Assembly: GCA_950295325.1 (NCBI GenBank)
Contig: OX485803.1
Span: 44,409,554 to 44,473,553, forward strand
Length of the DNA stretch: 64,000 nt
Direction: 5' to 3'
Source of the DNA: Polytrichum commune
Taxonomy: Eukaryota; Streptophyta; Polytrichopsida; Polytrichales; Polytrichaceae
The translations under genes were made by a program, and so were the position numbers. The stretch's first letter is position 1. Every line of letters begins with the position of its first letter. Shown in pieces: positions 14,036-26,516 of this stretch. Under the pieces are notes generated by a model. The model saw only the letters and a program-made list of their open reading frames with translations, was not told where the DNA came from and did not search any database.

Positions 14036-14290
14036 AACTCCGGCGCGGAGTTCGATGCGGCTCCGATGCGGCTCCGGGGAGGTTCGGATGCCAGCTCCGG
14101 TGGGTCCATTTTTCTGGCCCTCCCCGTTTTGACCCCTTGATGACTTTTTTTGGTTTTTTTTTGTGCTAAATTTGGGTTCTATTTTACTCTCACCATCAAA
14201 TTTACTCTCACCATCGAACCGGAGCTGGCAAATTTTACTCTCACCATCAAATTTGGGTTCTATTTTACTCTCACCATCAAATACCTGGAT
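14036..14290 (+). repeat. Short interspersed repeats of TTTACTCTCACCATC
   Basis: TTTACTCTCACCATC occurs four times between 14179 and 14283. A 12-bp inverted pair, GCCAGCTCCGGT near 14088 and ACCGGAGCTGGC near 14217, brackets part of it. The left part (14040-14130) is unusually GC-rich for this region. This may be a degraded TIR element or local amplification. Confidence 0.55.
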
Positions 14291-17200
14291 TTTGTCTGTC
14301 CAATCACGGGGCTAACCTATATAAACTTGGTCATCCTGTCCACCATAGGTCCACATTAATATGGGACTTCATGAGGACTTGAACATTCAATGATTGTTCC
14401 TAGCATCAATGGGTAGTGGTCGTGGCCCCACTGAAGGAGCTGTCAACCACTGAAAGATGTTTATAAGGTACAATTAAAAAACAATTGAAAAATATACAAC
14501 TCCAGCAGGTCGGGAACAGCTTGAGTATGTGCATATAATATATGTATGTGTATATATATACATATTTCCTTACCGTGACAGTGACTAAGTGTTTCTGTTT
14601 CTGTCACACACATCTTCGACAGGTGCATAACGTATATTGGACTTGGAGTTTGCGGCTTTAACTTCATTTTCTGGGAACTTTACAGCACTTGCAAAAGCGC
14701 CATTCCAACAACCCTACATGCCCTTGTTCTTCAAGGTGATGGTGCCAAGTTCCAACTCTTCTCCGACCTTCACACAAAGTGCCGAATGATCAATGATTTG
14801 TGTGGGTTTCGAATATGGTGTTGTTCTCCCTCTCCTCAGAATCAAGATGAAGTGCAAAAGAGGCTGTGTATGATCATAATTGGTGATTCTCTTGCTGATG
14901 AGTGCGAAGAATTATGTAGGTTACACGCCACTCAACTCAGGAAGATTGGCCGAAAGCCCTAAACTGGAATAGAGGTTGATGTGATATCTGCATGGTTCAG
15001 AACCACAAATAGCATTGTCATTTCAGGTGCAAACTGCAAATTAGTGTATTGGTACCACCAATTTTTTATGCCAGAAAATTCAGTCGGACGCGTCTGGTAA
15101 TCATGGTATTTCGCTGTGAAAATTGGGTACGGTCTAAGCCAAGGTGCGAGTATTGAAAAATTTGAGCCCAAATATGAGTGTGTTAGCAAATATTTAAGCT
15201 TGATATTGGGAGGATATGAATCTTACTGCTGGAAAGGTGGGTGTGTGTGCCTTGGCCCTTAAGTGGTCACTTGTTTTATGTGGTGCCCTACTTTTCGGTT
15301 TTAAGTGGCCATTGAACCTTTCTATGTGGGGAACATACTAATATCAACAACTCACCTACATATAGATCATGAGAGACACACAATGACTTCTTCTCAATAC
15401 GTACTAGTAAGTATCTTCAATACAATAAGCACAATCTTGGTGGGTGAGGGGGATGAGGCATCACAAAGGTGTTGAGATTTAGCATAAAGGAGGCAATGAA
15501 TTGGGCTGGCAGGGGACAAAAAAGTAATCATAACTAGTATATAAGTAAAATTTGGACTAAAACCAAGTCCATGATCATAGCATGTTGTATTGTAGCATGG
15601 GATCTTATGATAAGGTTGTAATTTGTATGGTAAGATTCTCCGGTAGAATATGTACATTTGATTATGATAATATTATAACAATGATTTTGATTGTATTGTC
15701 ACTTTTCAACATTTATTTTTGTATATTTAACATCAAAAGATAGATGTTTAATGTTTTTCGTCATATTTTAATAGCACAACAATCAATTAAATTATAGATA
15801 TTGAAATGGAGCACATAGTCTAGCCTCATTATAATAAATCTTTTTTTCTTGTTCATTCTTGACTACATATAAGGCCCACACACCTAAAACCAACAATATG
15901 GTGAATTTGCAACCATTTTAAACACAAATATTTAAAAAAAATCTCATTGATAAAGTTTACTATAGAAACAACTGCCACATGTGAGAGGATTATTTGTTGT
16001 TTGAAATACATTTTGATGTTTGATATTTGAATAGATTATAGTGTTGGGTATTTTGAATGAGATGTAATAGAAATCAAAATGGACCCCTACATATTAGTCA
16101 TTCTAAATCATGGAACCTCAAGTTTGACCTTTTATGACTATTGTAAGTGAAATCAAACCTCAAATGTTCAATTGTTGGCTTCGATAGGAGATGGTGAGAG
16201 CATTGTGGAGGGAAGTCTTGAGCTAGCAACCCGAAATAGGCATCATCTTTTTGATTGTTGGAACTCATGATGACTATTGTGGATTATAGTGATGATGTGG
16301 TAGCCTCTCCTACAGAGAGTGGCGAGTGAGCACTTGTCGGTTAGGATTAGGATGGCTTAGCAACCCTTGACATTACTTAACCCAATACTCATTAAAGCAA
16401 GCCCAACTCCCTATGCACTTGCCAGTCATCACTTCCGCACGACTCGCTTGTTTGCATGTCGCGTTTGCTGGCATGTTGGAATACGTTAGATGATAGTCTT
16501 GTATTTTAGTATGCAAGGGAAAGATATTTTTGAGGTTACTAATGGCAAGTGTCATGCATTTACATTTTAGTATGCAAGAGGATGATCTTCTTGAGCACAC
16601 TAATGGCAAGTGTCATTTGTGTACACTTTAGCCAACTTGTAAACCATTGTAGACATCCACCTTACAACACTATTGGACAACTCTTGCTAAGATATTAGTA
16701 AGCACACTCGAATGTTGAGTGCATGAGATGACACTTACAATAAAGTTGTTAATCATCAATGTAACCTAGCATATGCTTCAAAATAAGATAAATGACACTA
16801 TTTTACATGTGACACTAAATACCATAAACGATGTAGTACTTCCCCTGAAGGATCCGACAAGAAGCGTGGCCAAACCCGTGATATATGGGAAGGAAATGTG
16901 ACAATAAGAAGTGAGATTCAAACTGAGAACATCTACTCCCTAAAATTTCGAAATATAAAAGAAAGAGTGACATTAAGGAGGTTGATATTACAGAGTTTAG
17001 GGTGGACTTGTTTTCCTTCCTCTCTCCCTTCTGCAGTTGGATTCCACAAGCTGAAGTGCAGAAGGGGTTGAGTGGCGTGATAACTCTGGTACTAAATGTA
17101 CTTCATCCGTATGAGTGCAGCTTGGTTGCTGGAGGTCAAAGGCTAGAGAGCCAAAGGTCACAAAGAGGTCATGCATCTAGTCTTGTGTGGACAGTGCAGG

Positions 17201-18594
17201 ATCTCTAAAGTTTGGGGTCCAAACTCAAAGTTCACATTGGACACATCCCGAGGACGTACACTTGGCATAACTTGCGTGGTGTCAGTGCATTACATTGATG
17301 AATTTCAATTCTTTAATGTGGTCACGGATGGGAATTTTCTCTGACGCAACTAACACATTGGTACAGTAGTGGTCACGGTGAAGAACTGGGAATCTGGGTG
17401 ATCATTGAGGACTCATAGCGCCACAGCTTGATTGTGCAGCACATGTTTCCAAGTTCAATCCCAAGCAGATTGCAAGGCAGCAAATTTTTTCGAAAGGCTG
17501 CCAATGCTATCTGGTGATGTCATAACTCATGATTCACTTTGGTAACTCTATGATCGAAGTTATGGCGAAAAGTGGTGCATCCCGGGTCAGTGCTGATGAT
17601 GGATTGATCGAACTTGGTAAGGTAAGCATGCCCAAAACCAATATATCTGAGTGTTTTCAACAATGTTTTCACTTCTCCCTCCAACACTACTTTAGAGGGA
17701 CTTGAAAGTGACGGCATAATAATCAACATTGCATTCCAATACCACATCTCCCTCTAGACATGTCAATGCCAATTTAGAAGGACAAAAATAGAGAAAACAT
17801 TATATATAATGCATGAATTCTATGAATATTGAATACATTCATCCAAATCAAAGATATAATTATTATTCAAGTCCTTTCAATAATAGAAAGTGTTTGCTTC
17901 GTAACACTTCCTACTTTACATCATTCATAATAATAAAACGGGATTCACATCATTACATAATGATTTGATTGAAATCAGCACAATAACAGTAGATATTTCT
18001 TTGCACATATTCTTACATATATTAAGTATAAGATCATCGTTTGCATTATAGCATTGGTGTCTCTACCATAATCATTTAAATACTCCTCCACTCCCACTTT
18101 GAAATTTGAGTTGGAGGGAGATTGCGTGGTGGGAGTAGATTAGTAGTGGAGATGCCCTAAGGATCCAATTTCCTTCCCATTGGCCCACCAAACCCGCAAG
18201 CTTTGCCCAGCTCTTCACCTTCAAAAGAAAAGATTCAAGAAAAGGAATGATGGGTATAGTGGGCCACCTCATTATTTGGTGAAAGACTTCGGATGATGGA
18301 AAAGCAAGGTGCACAATGCGGCATACTCGACAATAAAAGAAGAAGTACGCTTTTGAAAAGTACCTCGAATGGGGTTCAAATTCCTTATGTTCTCTCTCAC
18401 CTCACTCGGCAAGCTGCACACTCCAAGATAAATTATGAGGACATTGAATATGACAAACATTTACCACCAGTGTGTGAATATGACAAATAATGCTCATGGA
18501 ATTAGTCAGAAACAACAAAAGCACATGTCAAGGTGTATGAGACACGTAATCTGTGTGATCGCTCACCTAACAAACAAAGTCTCTGAATTAAAAT
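14291..18594. other. Intergenic DNA, no gene recognised
   Basis: The stretch is AT-rich with scattered short frames on both strands. A 61-bp local duplication lies near 16500-16620. A segment near 17530-17650 shares the phrase TAAGGTAAGCATGCCCAAAA with the repeats at 18990-19610. I see no domain-bearing frame, tRNA or element with matched ends. Confidence 0.55.
16500..16620 (+). repeat. Imperfect tandem duplication, period about 61 bp
   Basis: ATTTTAGTATGCAAG begins at 16503 and again at 16564. Each copy continues to an ACTAATGGCAAGTGTCAT string. Two diverged units are present; no function is apparent. Confidence 0.65.
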
Positions 18595-18845
18595 CTGCTC
18601 GCTCCCTCTTGCTTCCCACAAAAATTCTGCCTGCCAGTAAACTGGATGTGGAGCTTGCATGGTGAAAGTGGATTACCTCAGTCCCAATATCCAGGATATT
18701 GATAGATGTGCTTTCACTCCTTGTAATTCCTACAAAAATTCTGTCTGGCAGTAAATCAGATGTGGAGCTTGCATGGTGAAAGCTCACCATCTCTGTCCCA
18801 ACATCTAGGGTAGTGTTAAATATGATTTTACTCCCTACCACACAT
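18595..18845 (+). repeat. Tandem repeat, two diverged units of about 120 bp
   Basis: Each unit contains ACAAAAATTCTG, a GGATGTGGAGCTTGCATGG-type string (TGTGGAGCTTGCATGGTGAA in both), and a block resembling ATATC(T/C)AGGATAT-TGATAGATGT. A third, weaker unit follows at 18927-19010. The ATCTAG...TAGATG block also recurs at 19015, 19323, 23357 and 55923, so this belongs to a dispersed family. Confidence 0.6.
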
Positions 18846-18989
18846 ACATGGATTAGAGGCGGTGAATGGACACTGCATGCCAATGTAAAACGAACACTAA
18901 TATTTTCTTTTCTTTTCGTTTCTTGTTTTCACTCCTTCTAATTCCCACAAATATTATGCTACCATTAAATTAGGTTCGGAGGTTGCAAG

Positions 18990-19610
18990 GTGAAAGTAAG
19001 TCACATGGACCCTAAAGTTAATCACTCAATATCTAATGCCATACTAGATGTTAGGTAGGCACACTCAAAATCACCATATGACCTAGACCAACATCATGTA
19101 TCATACTCATACATTTGACCCCAAAAGTATGATTCCGGCACATAGTATTGGTTTTGGGTATATATGCAAACCTTACCATTTTCAAGTTTCACTGGTTACC
19201 TTCTACATTGTTCCTAGCTACACTAGAGATAGGTGATGAAATTCAGTGTGTCCCTCATGAGTGGAGGTGCAACCCTTGGGATGTGAAACTTGCAAGGTGA
19301 AAAAAAGTCACAAGGAATCTAAAGTTGATCACCTAATATCTAAGCCGTGCTAGATGTAAGGTAGGCACACCCAAAACCAACACATAACCTTGAACGAAGC
19401 CTATGTACCATGTTCATACATTTGAGACCCCAAAAGTATGATCCTGGGCCTTGGCACATAGAGTTAGTGATTTTCGGTTCATTGTTGGTTTTAAGTATAT
19501 ATTTAAACCTTACCACTTTCACCACCAGTGGTATCATCTACACAGTTCCTAGATATCGGCGAGAGGTGATGAACTTCAATGCGTCCATTGTGAGTGGAGG
19601 TGCAACCTAC
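18990..19610 (+). repeat. Tandem repeat, two units of about 308 bp
   Basis: TAAAGTTAATCAC near 19013 and TAAAGTTGATCAC near 19321 start blocks that stay alignable through GCTAGATGTAAGGTAGGCAC, CATACATTTGA, CCCCAAAAGTATGAT and GTGGAGGTGCAACC. Divergence is well above 10 %, so the duplication is old. It ends a few hundred bases upstream of the aspartic protease gene. Confidence 0.65.
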
Positions 19611-19986
19611 TGTTGTTTTCGGAGAAGAGTAGAAATGGTAGCGTAGGAATCAGTACATAATCCTTCCGCAGCTCCTCTAGCTTCATTCCTCAATCTTTCG
19701 TTGGCAGGGTCATCCTCGGAGCTCCAGAACCTGCAGGGCTGCAACCTCGGAGCCTGCAGTACTTCTTCTGCTCCCAGGATCCCAGGTTCTGTCCAGGGCT
19801 AGCTAGCCTTTTTTTGGATAAATTTGCTCAACTCAGGATGCGCACAAGGCCCAATTCCTCCAGGTTTGCCGCAGGATTCCTGGGCAAAAGGTCATAGTTT
19901 TGTAGTTGGGATCCTCCCCCGAATCCAGTGTGGGAGAGGACTATTGTTGATCAAGTTTGCACATAACATATTACACCATCATCATC

Positions 19987-22900
19987 ATGAATTACGTGAT
20001 GATGTGTTCAAACCTTGTGCAGCTGGTGGCTCTCCTCTTCTTGGTTGTTGGTCCGATTACTGGGACTATTGCAATCAGGGATTCAATCAACGAAAAGGTG
20101 CTTCTACGCCTCTTTTGAAATTCGCACTTATATGATCTGATCGGTGTTGAAGAACTAGTGAATTTATAGCATGGAGTGTCGACATTTAGGAGACTGTTTT
20201 GTTGCTACTAATTTATCCCGCTCATTCAAGCAGCTCTGGATGCGTTTGGAAACTGATTTTGTATGTGGACAATGGTGGAGCACTAGTAGAATCTGCGAGT
20301 CGTACTCGATCTTCTAGCTTTCGAACTGAAGTCTGACATGATCTCTATTCCCAACACGGGCTTCGTTGATGGTTGGCTGTGCACATACAGTCATAGAATT
20401 CACAGAGCGAGGAATGTGAATTTATCAGTATCTGATGGTGATTGTGCAGCAGCGAGAATCTGCTAAACCGCTGATTCATCTCCTTTAGTAGGTTGAAACT
20501 GCAGAATTTGTTCCTCTCTTGAAGTTACTCTGGTTTAGTGGGTCTTGGATCTAGTAGTCCACGTTGGCTGGAGAGCACTTCTAGGAGCTCCCGTGTGCTT
20601 TTCTATCCACACAGAGATGATTTCATCCATAACCTCCAGTAACTGTGTATGAGCTGGTCAGACCAGGCGAATTTGTTGAGGTGGCTATCCTGATCGGATA
20701 TAAGGAGGCACATCATCACTTGTAAATGATGACCTTGCCATGGTTTAATCACTACATATGAAACTAGGAGGGCAATGGAGCACATGGTGTCACCTTGTGG
20801 CCCCTCGGTTGTAGTAGACCCCAATACCTCTTGCAGCTACATTGTTAGTTACAGTATAACATGCGTCGACAACAATTGGTAACTCGTATGTGGCAAATTT
20901 CTTCACATATATTACTTAGTTTAAAAATAACTTGAATTATGTAGTCAGTACTTGCATGTAAATGGCCGTAAACATTTAATTTCTCTCTGGGCATGTTTTT
21001 AGAACAAAATGGAACCTTTAGTATGTTGAATATGTAGAAATTTTTCTCTCCTAAACCGGCTTTTACTCTACCTCTAAGTGTCGATGAGTTGTTTGATATC
21101 CACATGGGCATTAGGTTGATAGTTTATAATGGTCAATCGCTCATCCAAGTAGAGAGCACTTTTAGTAGCTCCCCTTTTCTTTTCTATCCACATAGAGATC
21201 ATTTCATACATAACTTTAACTTTTGGTCCATGCACAAATGTCAAGATATGCCCCATATAAATAATTTTAGATTTATTGAGTGAATGCTTTCGTGCTTGTC
21301 ATCCACTCTCCTCTTGTCACTTACGTACTAGTCCGTAATCCAAAACCTCCAACCCCAAAGAACCCCACCTAAATTTCGCATCCATGAAGTCACCTTCTCT
21401 AGTCCAATCATAGAGTCCCCCACCAATAGGTGGTAGTAGCCCCTGGATGAAAAAACTCTTTATTCATGCTTGCCTCCTTATGAAGCATTTTTTTATATAT
21501 ATATATCAACATGTGGCGAAGAGATTCTTCATTTATGCTTGCCTCCTTAGGTGGCATATCTATCTTTCTATTTCGTTTGTTTGTTGGGAGGTGCGTAAAT
21601 TCAAGTGTTGGACCGATGGGGAAACGATCGTTTAACATGACAATTGTCCCCTTGGCAGGTTTTTAGAACAGAATTGATCCACAGGGAGCACCCTTCTTCG
21701 CCGCTAAGGTCGGCAACTGCGAAAACAACCAGTGAGATTTTCATTGACGCGGTGAAGAGGGGCCATGCACGGCAAGAGTCTCTTGCAAAGCATGTGTTGG
21801 CCAGCGTCGGCGCGGCGGCGTTCCAAAGCCCGGTGTCGGCAGGCAGCGGCGAGTATCTGGTGGACATATCCATCGGCACCCCCGCACAGAAGTTCACCTC
21901 AATCGTTGACACGGGAAGTGACCTGACGTGGGTCCAGTGCCTGCCATGCACGGAATGCTACGCTCAGACTGGCGCCAAATTTGATCCCACAAAATCCTCA
22001 TCTTACAAAACGGTGGCGTGCGGCACCAGCTTGTGCAAGGTATGTATAACAATGTCACTAATGACATAATTCCCAATGATGCATCATGCAATATAATTAA
22101 CATGATCCCTGCATCCATCTCCAAGAATTTTGCAAGTGTGGGCCAGGTAACGACCAACTATGAATTCAATAGATGACTACCGAGATATCAAGCATCATCA
22201 CAGCTTTGCAATGCAGTCCCGCATGAAAACATGCATTTGTCTTCCTGAAGATCAGATTTTGTGATTGGAAAAAGGCCCAAAAGAAATTAGAATGGTATTG
22301 GATTCAAATGGTTCGTAAGATGTTTTTCCATCCTGAAGTAGGCTTGCTGATATCCTAAAGGTAATACATCCAGCTGCACATCTGGTCTAAACGCTCTAAT
22401 ACCATCAGCTTTCTATTTGATAATTTTAGTCACGCTTTTTGCGAATTTGTCTTCCTGATGATCAGAGTTTGTGCTCGGAAGAAGGCCAAAAGAATGGCAT
22501 TGAATTCAAATGGATCTTGAGATGTTTTGGCATCCTGGGAGTCTTGTTGCTATCTCCAAGCTAGTATATGTCCAGCTGCATATCTGTTGTAAAGCTAGAC
22601 CATCAGCTTTCAAACATTGACAATTCTTAGTCAAACTTTTGGAATCGTTGCAGGCGATACCGTTTCAATCTTGCACGACGAGCTGCCAGTACGATTATCT
22701 TTACGGCGATGGATCCTCCACGAGCGGGGCTTTATCCTCGGAGGCGGTGACGCTCGGCAGCGGCACCATCCCCAACGTCGCGTTCGGTTGCGGCCGGAGC
22801 AACCTCGGCAGCTTCGCAGGCGCGGGGGGCCTAGTAGGGTTAGGTCAGGGACCGTTGTCGCTCATCTCTCAGGCGGGATCGGTGGCCAGCAAGAAATTCT

Positions 22901-24118
22901 CTTATTGCCTGGTCCCCCTGGGGAGCGCCAAGACGAGCCCTCTGATTATTGGCGACGCAGCCGCGGCCGCAGGCGTCACCTACACTCCCACCCTCGCCAA
23001 CGCCGTGAACCCGACGTTCTACTACGTTGGCGTCAAAGGGATTGATGTGAATGGGAAGGCCGTGCCCATCCCCGCGGGGAGCTTCAACCTTGATGCCTCG
23101 GGTCAGGGTGGCATGATCCTCGACTCAGGCACCACCCTCACGTACCTCGAGACTGGAGCATATTCGGCTGTCGTCACGGTAATCATCAAACCCTAATTTC
23201 AACAGCTTTGGTAGTTCTAATTTCATGTTTCTTTCAACATGAATCAGGTTTTCCCGTCAGTGCGGTGAACAATATTGATGATCAGAGAAAGTCTTCCGTC
23301 ATAAGAGTTTCAGGATGAAATCTGAGCAGACTCTGGTAGATATGCTTCGCAGGGACCCTTAAGTTCATCACCTCTGTATCGATATCTAGGATGATGGTAG
23401 ATGTACCGTCTGCCATAGACTTTGTTGCTTCCTTTCCTTTTTTTCATCCACCTGCAATTTCTTAGAGGTCAAGTCATTCCATTGCATCCAGGTCAACCGA
23501 AGGGTAACTTCCCTATGTAGGAGCCAAATTCTCGAGAATTTGCTCAGGTGGAAGGGGGATTTTCCTGCAAAGAATGCCATAATCAATGTCAATCAAGTGT
23601 TCTCCAAGTACCTTGTTTGATTTGGTCTTGCATTCATAGCTATTAACAATCCCAATAGTGAAAATTCCGAGCTCTCTTAGGAGTTCTGCAATCTCAAAAT
23701 TCTTGAGCACTCTTCATCCTTCATTTATTCGGTTATCTTCTGCCGCGTCGAAGAATCTGGGCTAATCGTGATATGGTTTGGTGTATTCTGTTGATGAAAA
23801 CCACAGGCCTTGCAAGCGGTGGTGAAGTATCCAACAGCCGATGGGTCTTTCTATGGATTGGACTTTTGTTTCAGCACCGTAGGTGTTGCCAACCCAACCT
23901 ACCCGACAATGACCTTCCACTTCGACGGTGGAGCCTACGCCTTGTCTCCGCAACATATTTTTGTGGCACTGGACACCTCAGGAACAACCTGCCTGGCTAT
24001 GGCTGGAAGCTCAGGCTTTAGCATCTTCGGGAACATCCAGCAGCAAGATCACCTCATCGTGTATGACCTGGTCGGCAAACGAGTTGGCTTCAAAGATGCT
24101 AACTGTGAGGCTATGTAA
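19987..24118 (+). CDS. Nepenthesin-type (A1B) aspartic protease, four exons
   Basis: My model joins 19987-20097, 21659-22039, 22654-23178 and 23807-24118. All junctions are phase 0 with GT/AG borders, giving 442 residues, a usual length for plant A1B aspartic endopeptidases. Exon 1 codes for a hydrophobic N-terminus (leucine/valine-rich core at residues 10-25) that looks like a signal peptide, so the enzyme is probably secreted or vacuolar. A propeptide with an ELIHRE motif follows. The first catalytic motif, VDTGSDLTW, has its Asp near residue 121. The cysteine-rich insert typical of nepenthesins and the flap YGDGS (Tyr near 181) come next. The second catalytic motif, LDSGTT, has its Asp near 321, and the C-terminus includes SIFGNIQQQ. 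Both aspartates are present, so activity is expected. Exons are GC-rich compared with introns and flanks. Exon 1 is inferred from the signal peptide and phase; the other three exons are firm. Confidence 0.88.
20571..21216 (+). repeat. Direct repeat inside intron 1 of the protease gene
   Basis: A block of about 65 bp starting GAGAGCACTT and containing CTTTTCTATCCACA(C/T)AGAG occurs at about 20571-20635 and again at 21151-21216. The copies differ at roughly one base in eight. It is intronic and has no coding potential. Confidence 0.6.
22236..22650 (+). repeat. Tandem duplication filling intron 2 of the protease gene
   Basis: TTTGTCTTCCTGA starts at 22236 and again at 22446, a period of 210 bp. 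The two units share CAGATTTTGTG/CAGAGTTTGTG, AAGGCC(C)AAAAGAA, GATTCAAATGG, ATGTTTT, CCAGCTGCA and ACCATCAGCTTTC. The second unit runs to the true 3' splice site at 22653. The first unit therefore carries a degenerate copy of the acceptor region (TTTTAGTCACGC near 22425), a potential decoy site. Confidence 0.7.
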
Positions 24119-25700
24119 ATTAAAAAATGGTGAGAATTTATTCCAGGGTTAAGAATTCGACCCACTCCCATCGTGCTGAAACTCATGTCTTGGCAAGTCG
24201 AGTCAGCAGATTGTAACAATTAGCAGTACTAGCTGAACACCCTCCGAATCTAGTCATCTACCTATTCATCTGACGGGCGATGATTTAGGTCATCCATGGC
24301 CGAAGCTAATTTTGCAGCTTCCAGCTACACTCTGCATCACTGATAACCCAATAACGCACAAAGCTAAATTATCCTTGGGACCCTCATGAGAGATCTCAGA
24401 TTACGTAGGCCAAAGGAGGATCCTTGTAAAGCCATTCATCCTTAGATTGTCCGAGGTAGAGCTCATGTATATAATCATGAAGACTGTGGACTGTGCAGAG
24501 AGGTATTGAAGAACAGTCTTGTATACCACTCATCTCGTGTAAGTAACTTGTCATATTCGGCACCATAGCACAAAGGCCACTTGCAGCAGCAACAGCAGAT
24601 TGTTAGCCCTAGATGTTGTACACTACGCAATAAACTGAAGCTGCCTGCATGCTTCCATACTGCAAACAAACCATTCTACGTGAAAGTTTTGAAGCACAAT
24701 GACATCAGAACCCGTGACTGCTGTTGTCTTGTAAATCAAAGTGTTACAAAATGCTGCACATATTACATATTGTAGAGTATATTTTGTACACTATTGTCTC
24801 TATAAAATCCTCCTCATGTGCACTCAGGTATGGTTTCACATGCATTGAAGGGTTTCTTTTCTAGTATCCAGATAATGCCTAGCCTTAACACATGTTGTGT
24901 CATGCAATTCAATATCAAATTTCATAACTGCCACGACCAATACACAAGCAAATTCCATGTCCCTCCCAAGGATTGTTATCACTATATTACAATCTCTTTG
25001 GGTTACTTGTGTCATATCCACCACATGCTCACCACATGACATTAGTGATACACAATTTCGGTTAGGAAATTGCCATCTTACATTTTGTGAGACGTAGAGA
25101 CTTACGTATATGGGAGGTCTTCATAATATGCCTAGAATAATTTAAATGTATTTGTATGGTAGGGTTTAAGGACTTTAATTTTGGTTATTTGTAAATGAAT
25201 GAAAACATGATGAAAAAATTTGAACATAATGAGAATTGAGACGTTCATTAGACATTCATCTATGGTGTATGTACGAGGGAGGCCATCAGATTTAGGGCTA
25301 GGGAGGGAAGATGATCTCAACCATTGTGGAGGCAAATTAACTTTTGACCACATAAAATTTGTACTTCTACGATATAAAGATGGCAACAATCTTTTTCCAA
25401 GGCCAAAAAACTGTTGTATACTTCCACTCCACTCTTTACATAAAGGATTTTTTAAACTTTTTTTTTAAACTTTTTGTGTATGTCCACTTATATAACTCGA
25501 TTTTAAATGTACATACATTATTGTAAAGTTTTCAAGCATTATTTTTGGTCTATAAAGGTGTTTTAAAGGGGTTATAACAAATGCGTATGTTTCTAGGTTT
25601 TATTGAATGGTGCCAGGTTTCGAACAGGGTACTATGAAAACCTCACCGAAGTTTAATATAAATGAGAGACAACAAAAAGCAACCCACAAGGATTTCGCTA
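24119..25700. other. 3' flank of the protease gene and intergenic DNA
   Basis: I see no second gene. The first few hundred bases should contain the 3' UTR and polyadenylation site, but I cannot choose one. A homopolymer-rich patch (T-runs at 25449-25475) could be the reverse complement of a LINE poly(A) tail. Confidence 0.4.
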
Positions 25701-26148
25701 GGTCATAAGCATCCAACATACTAAGACTATGAGGATCAAATTCGATATTGAAATTAAATCGTGACGAGCCAAGATAGGCTATCTAGCAGTAGACTCCAAG
25801 GAGTGCGCCAATGGTGGGTCTTATGGTAGATCGGAAGTAGCACATGCAGGCACAGGTCTTTGGAAAATGCAGGCACAGGTCTCGAAGTCAAGGCTTCATA
25901 AGGAGGGGAGCAGAGCTCTTGACACTTGGTGCGGTCAATTTCTCGGAAGAGATCATTGATCTCTTGCGTGACGTTGTCTTTAAGAGCTGACTCTGAAAAA
26001 CCCAAACGTCGTTGGGCGAATTGGTACTGGTTTTGTTGGAGTTCGGGGGTGGTTGTTGCTTTGTAATGCTTGAAGGGAGACCGGCGCAGGGGGAAGTTGG
26101 TGTTTAGGGTTTTTGAAACGGGTACGCTCAAAGTGGCGTCAGGGAAGA

Positions 26149-26400
26149 TGGTGTGTCACGTTGGGGCGGTGAGACGACCCGGTGGCGGCCACATTTGGCA
26201 GGTGGGACTTGATCCGCGCAAATTGACAGTGGGTAGGTGAGGCATCGCATTGGGGCGACGATGCGATCTCGTGGCGGCCAAGGTGAGTATGGTGGGTTGG
26301 GTATGCGCGAATTGGTGGCAAGGAGGGTGGCACATCATGGTGGGGCGGTGATGCAACTCTATGGCAAGTGCGTCTACAGTGCACTCGAGGGCCGAAACAA
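26149..26400 (-). repeat. Tandem repeat, three units of about 88 bp
   Basis: Units start near 26149, 26237 and 26325. Each has a CATTGGGGCGRYGA-like core followed by a GTGGCGGCC-like core; the third unit is the most diverged. The minus-strand frame 26139-26495 runs through all three and gives repeated His/Pro-rich peptides. Confidence 0.6.
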
Positions 26401-26516
26401 CACTTCACCTTGGGTTGGCTCTTGGGATTGTCCTTCTTTAAGTGGATGGGGGGATTCTTCAGGGCCCAAATCAGAGCCTTTTGGACAGCTTGCAATCCTG
26501 AGGAAGGGTGATATTC

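Noticed and set aside
14575-14960. Stop-free stretch of about 128 codons without an early ATG, ending in RKIGRKP
   Set aside because: The composition is protein-like, but there is no recognisable domain and a stretch of this length is expected by chance in 64 kb. An acceptor-like site near 14622 is too weak as evidence.
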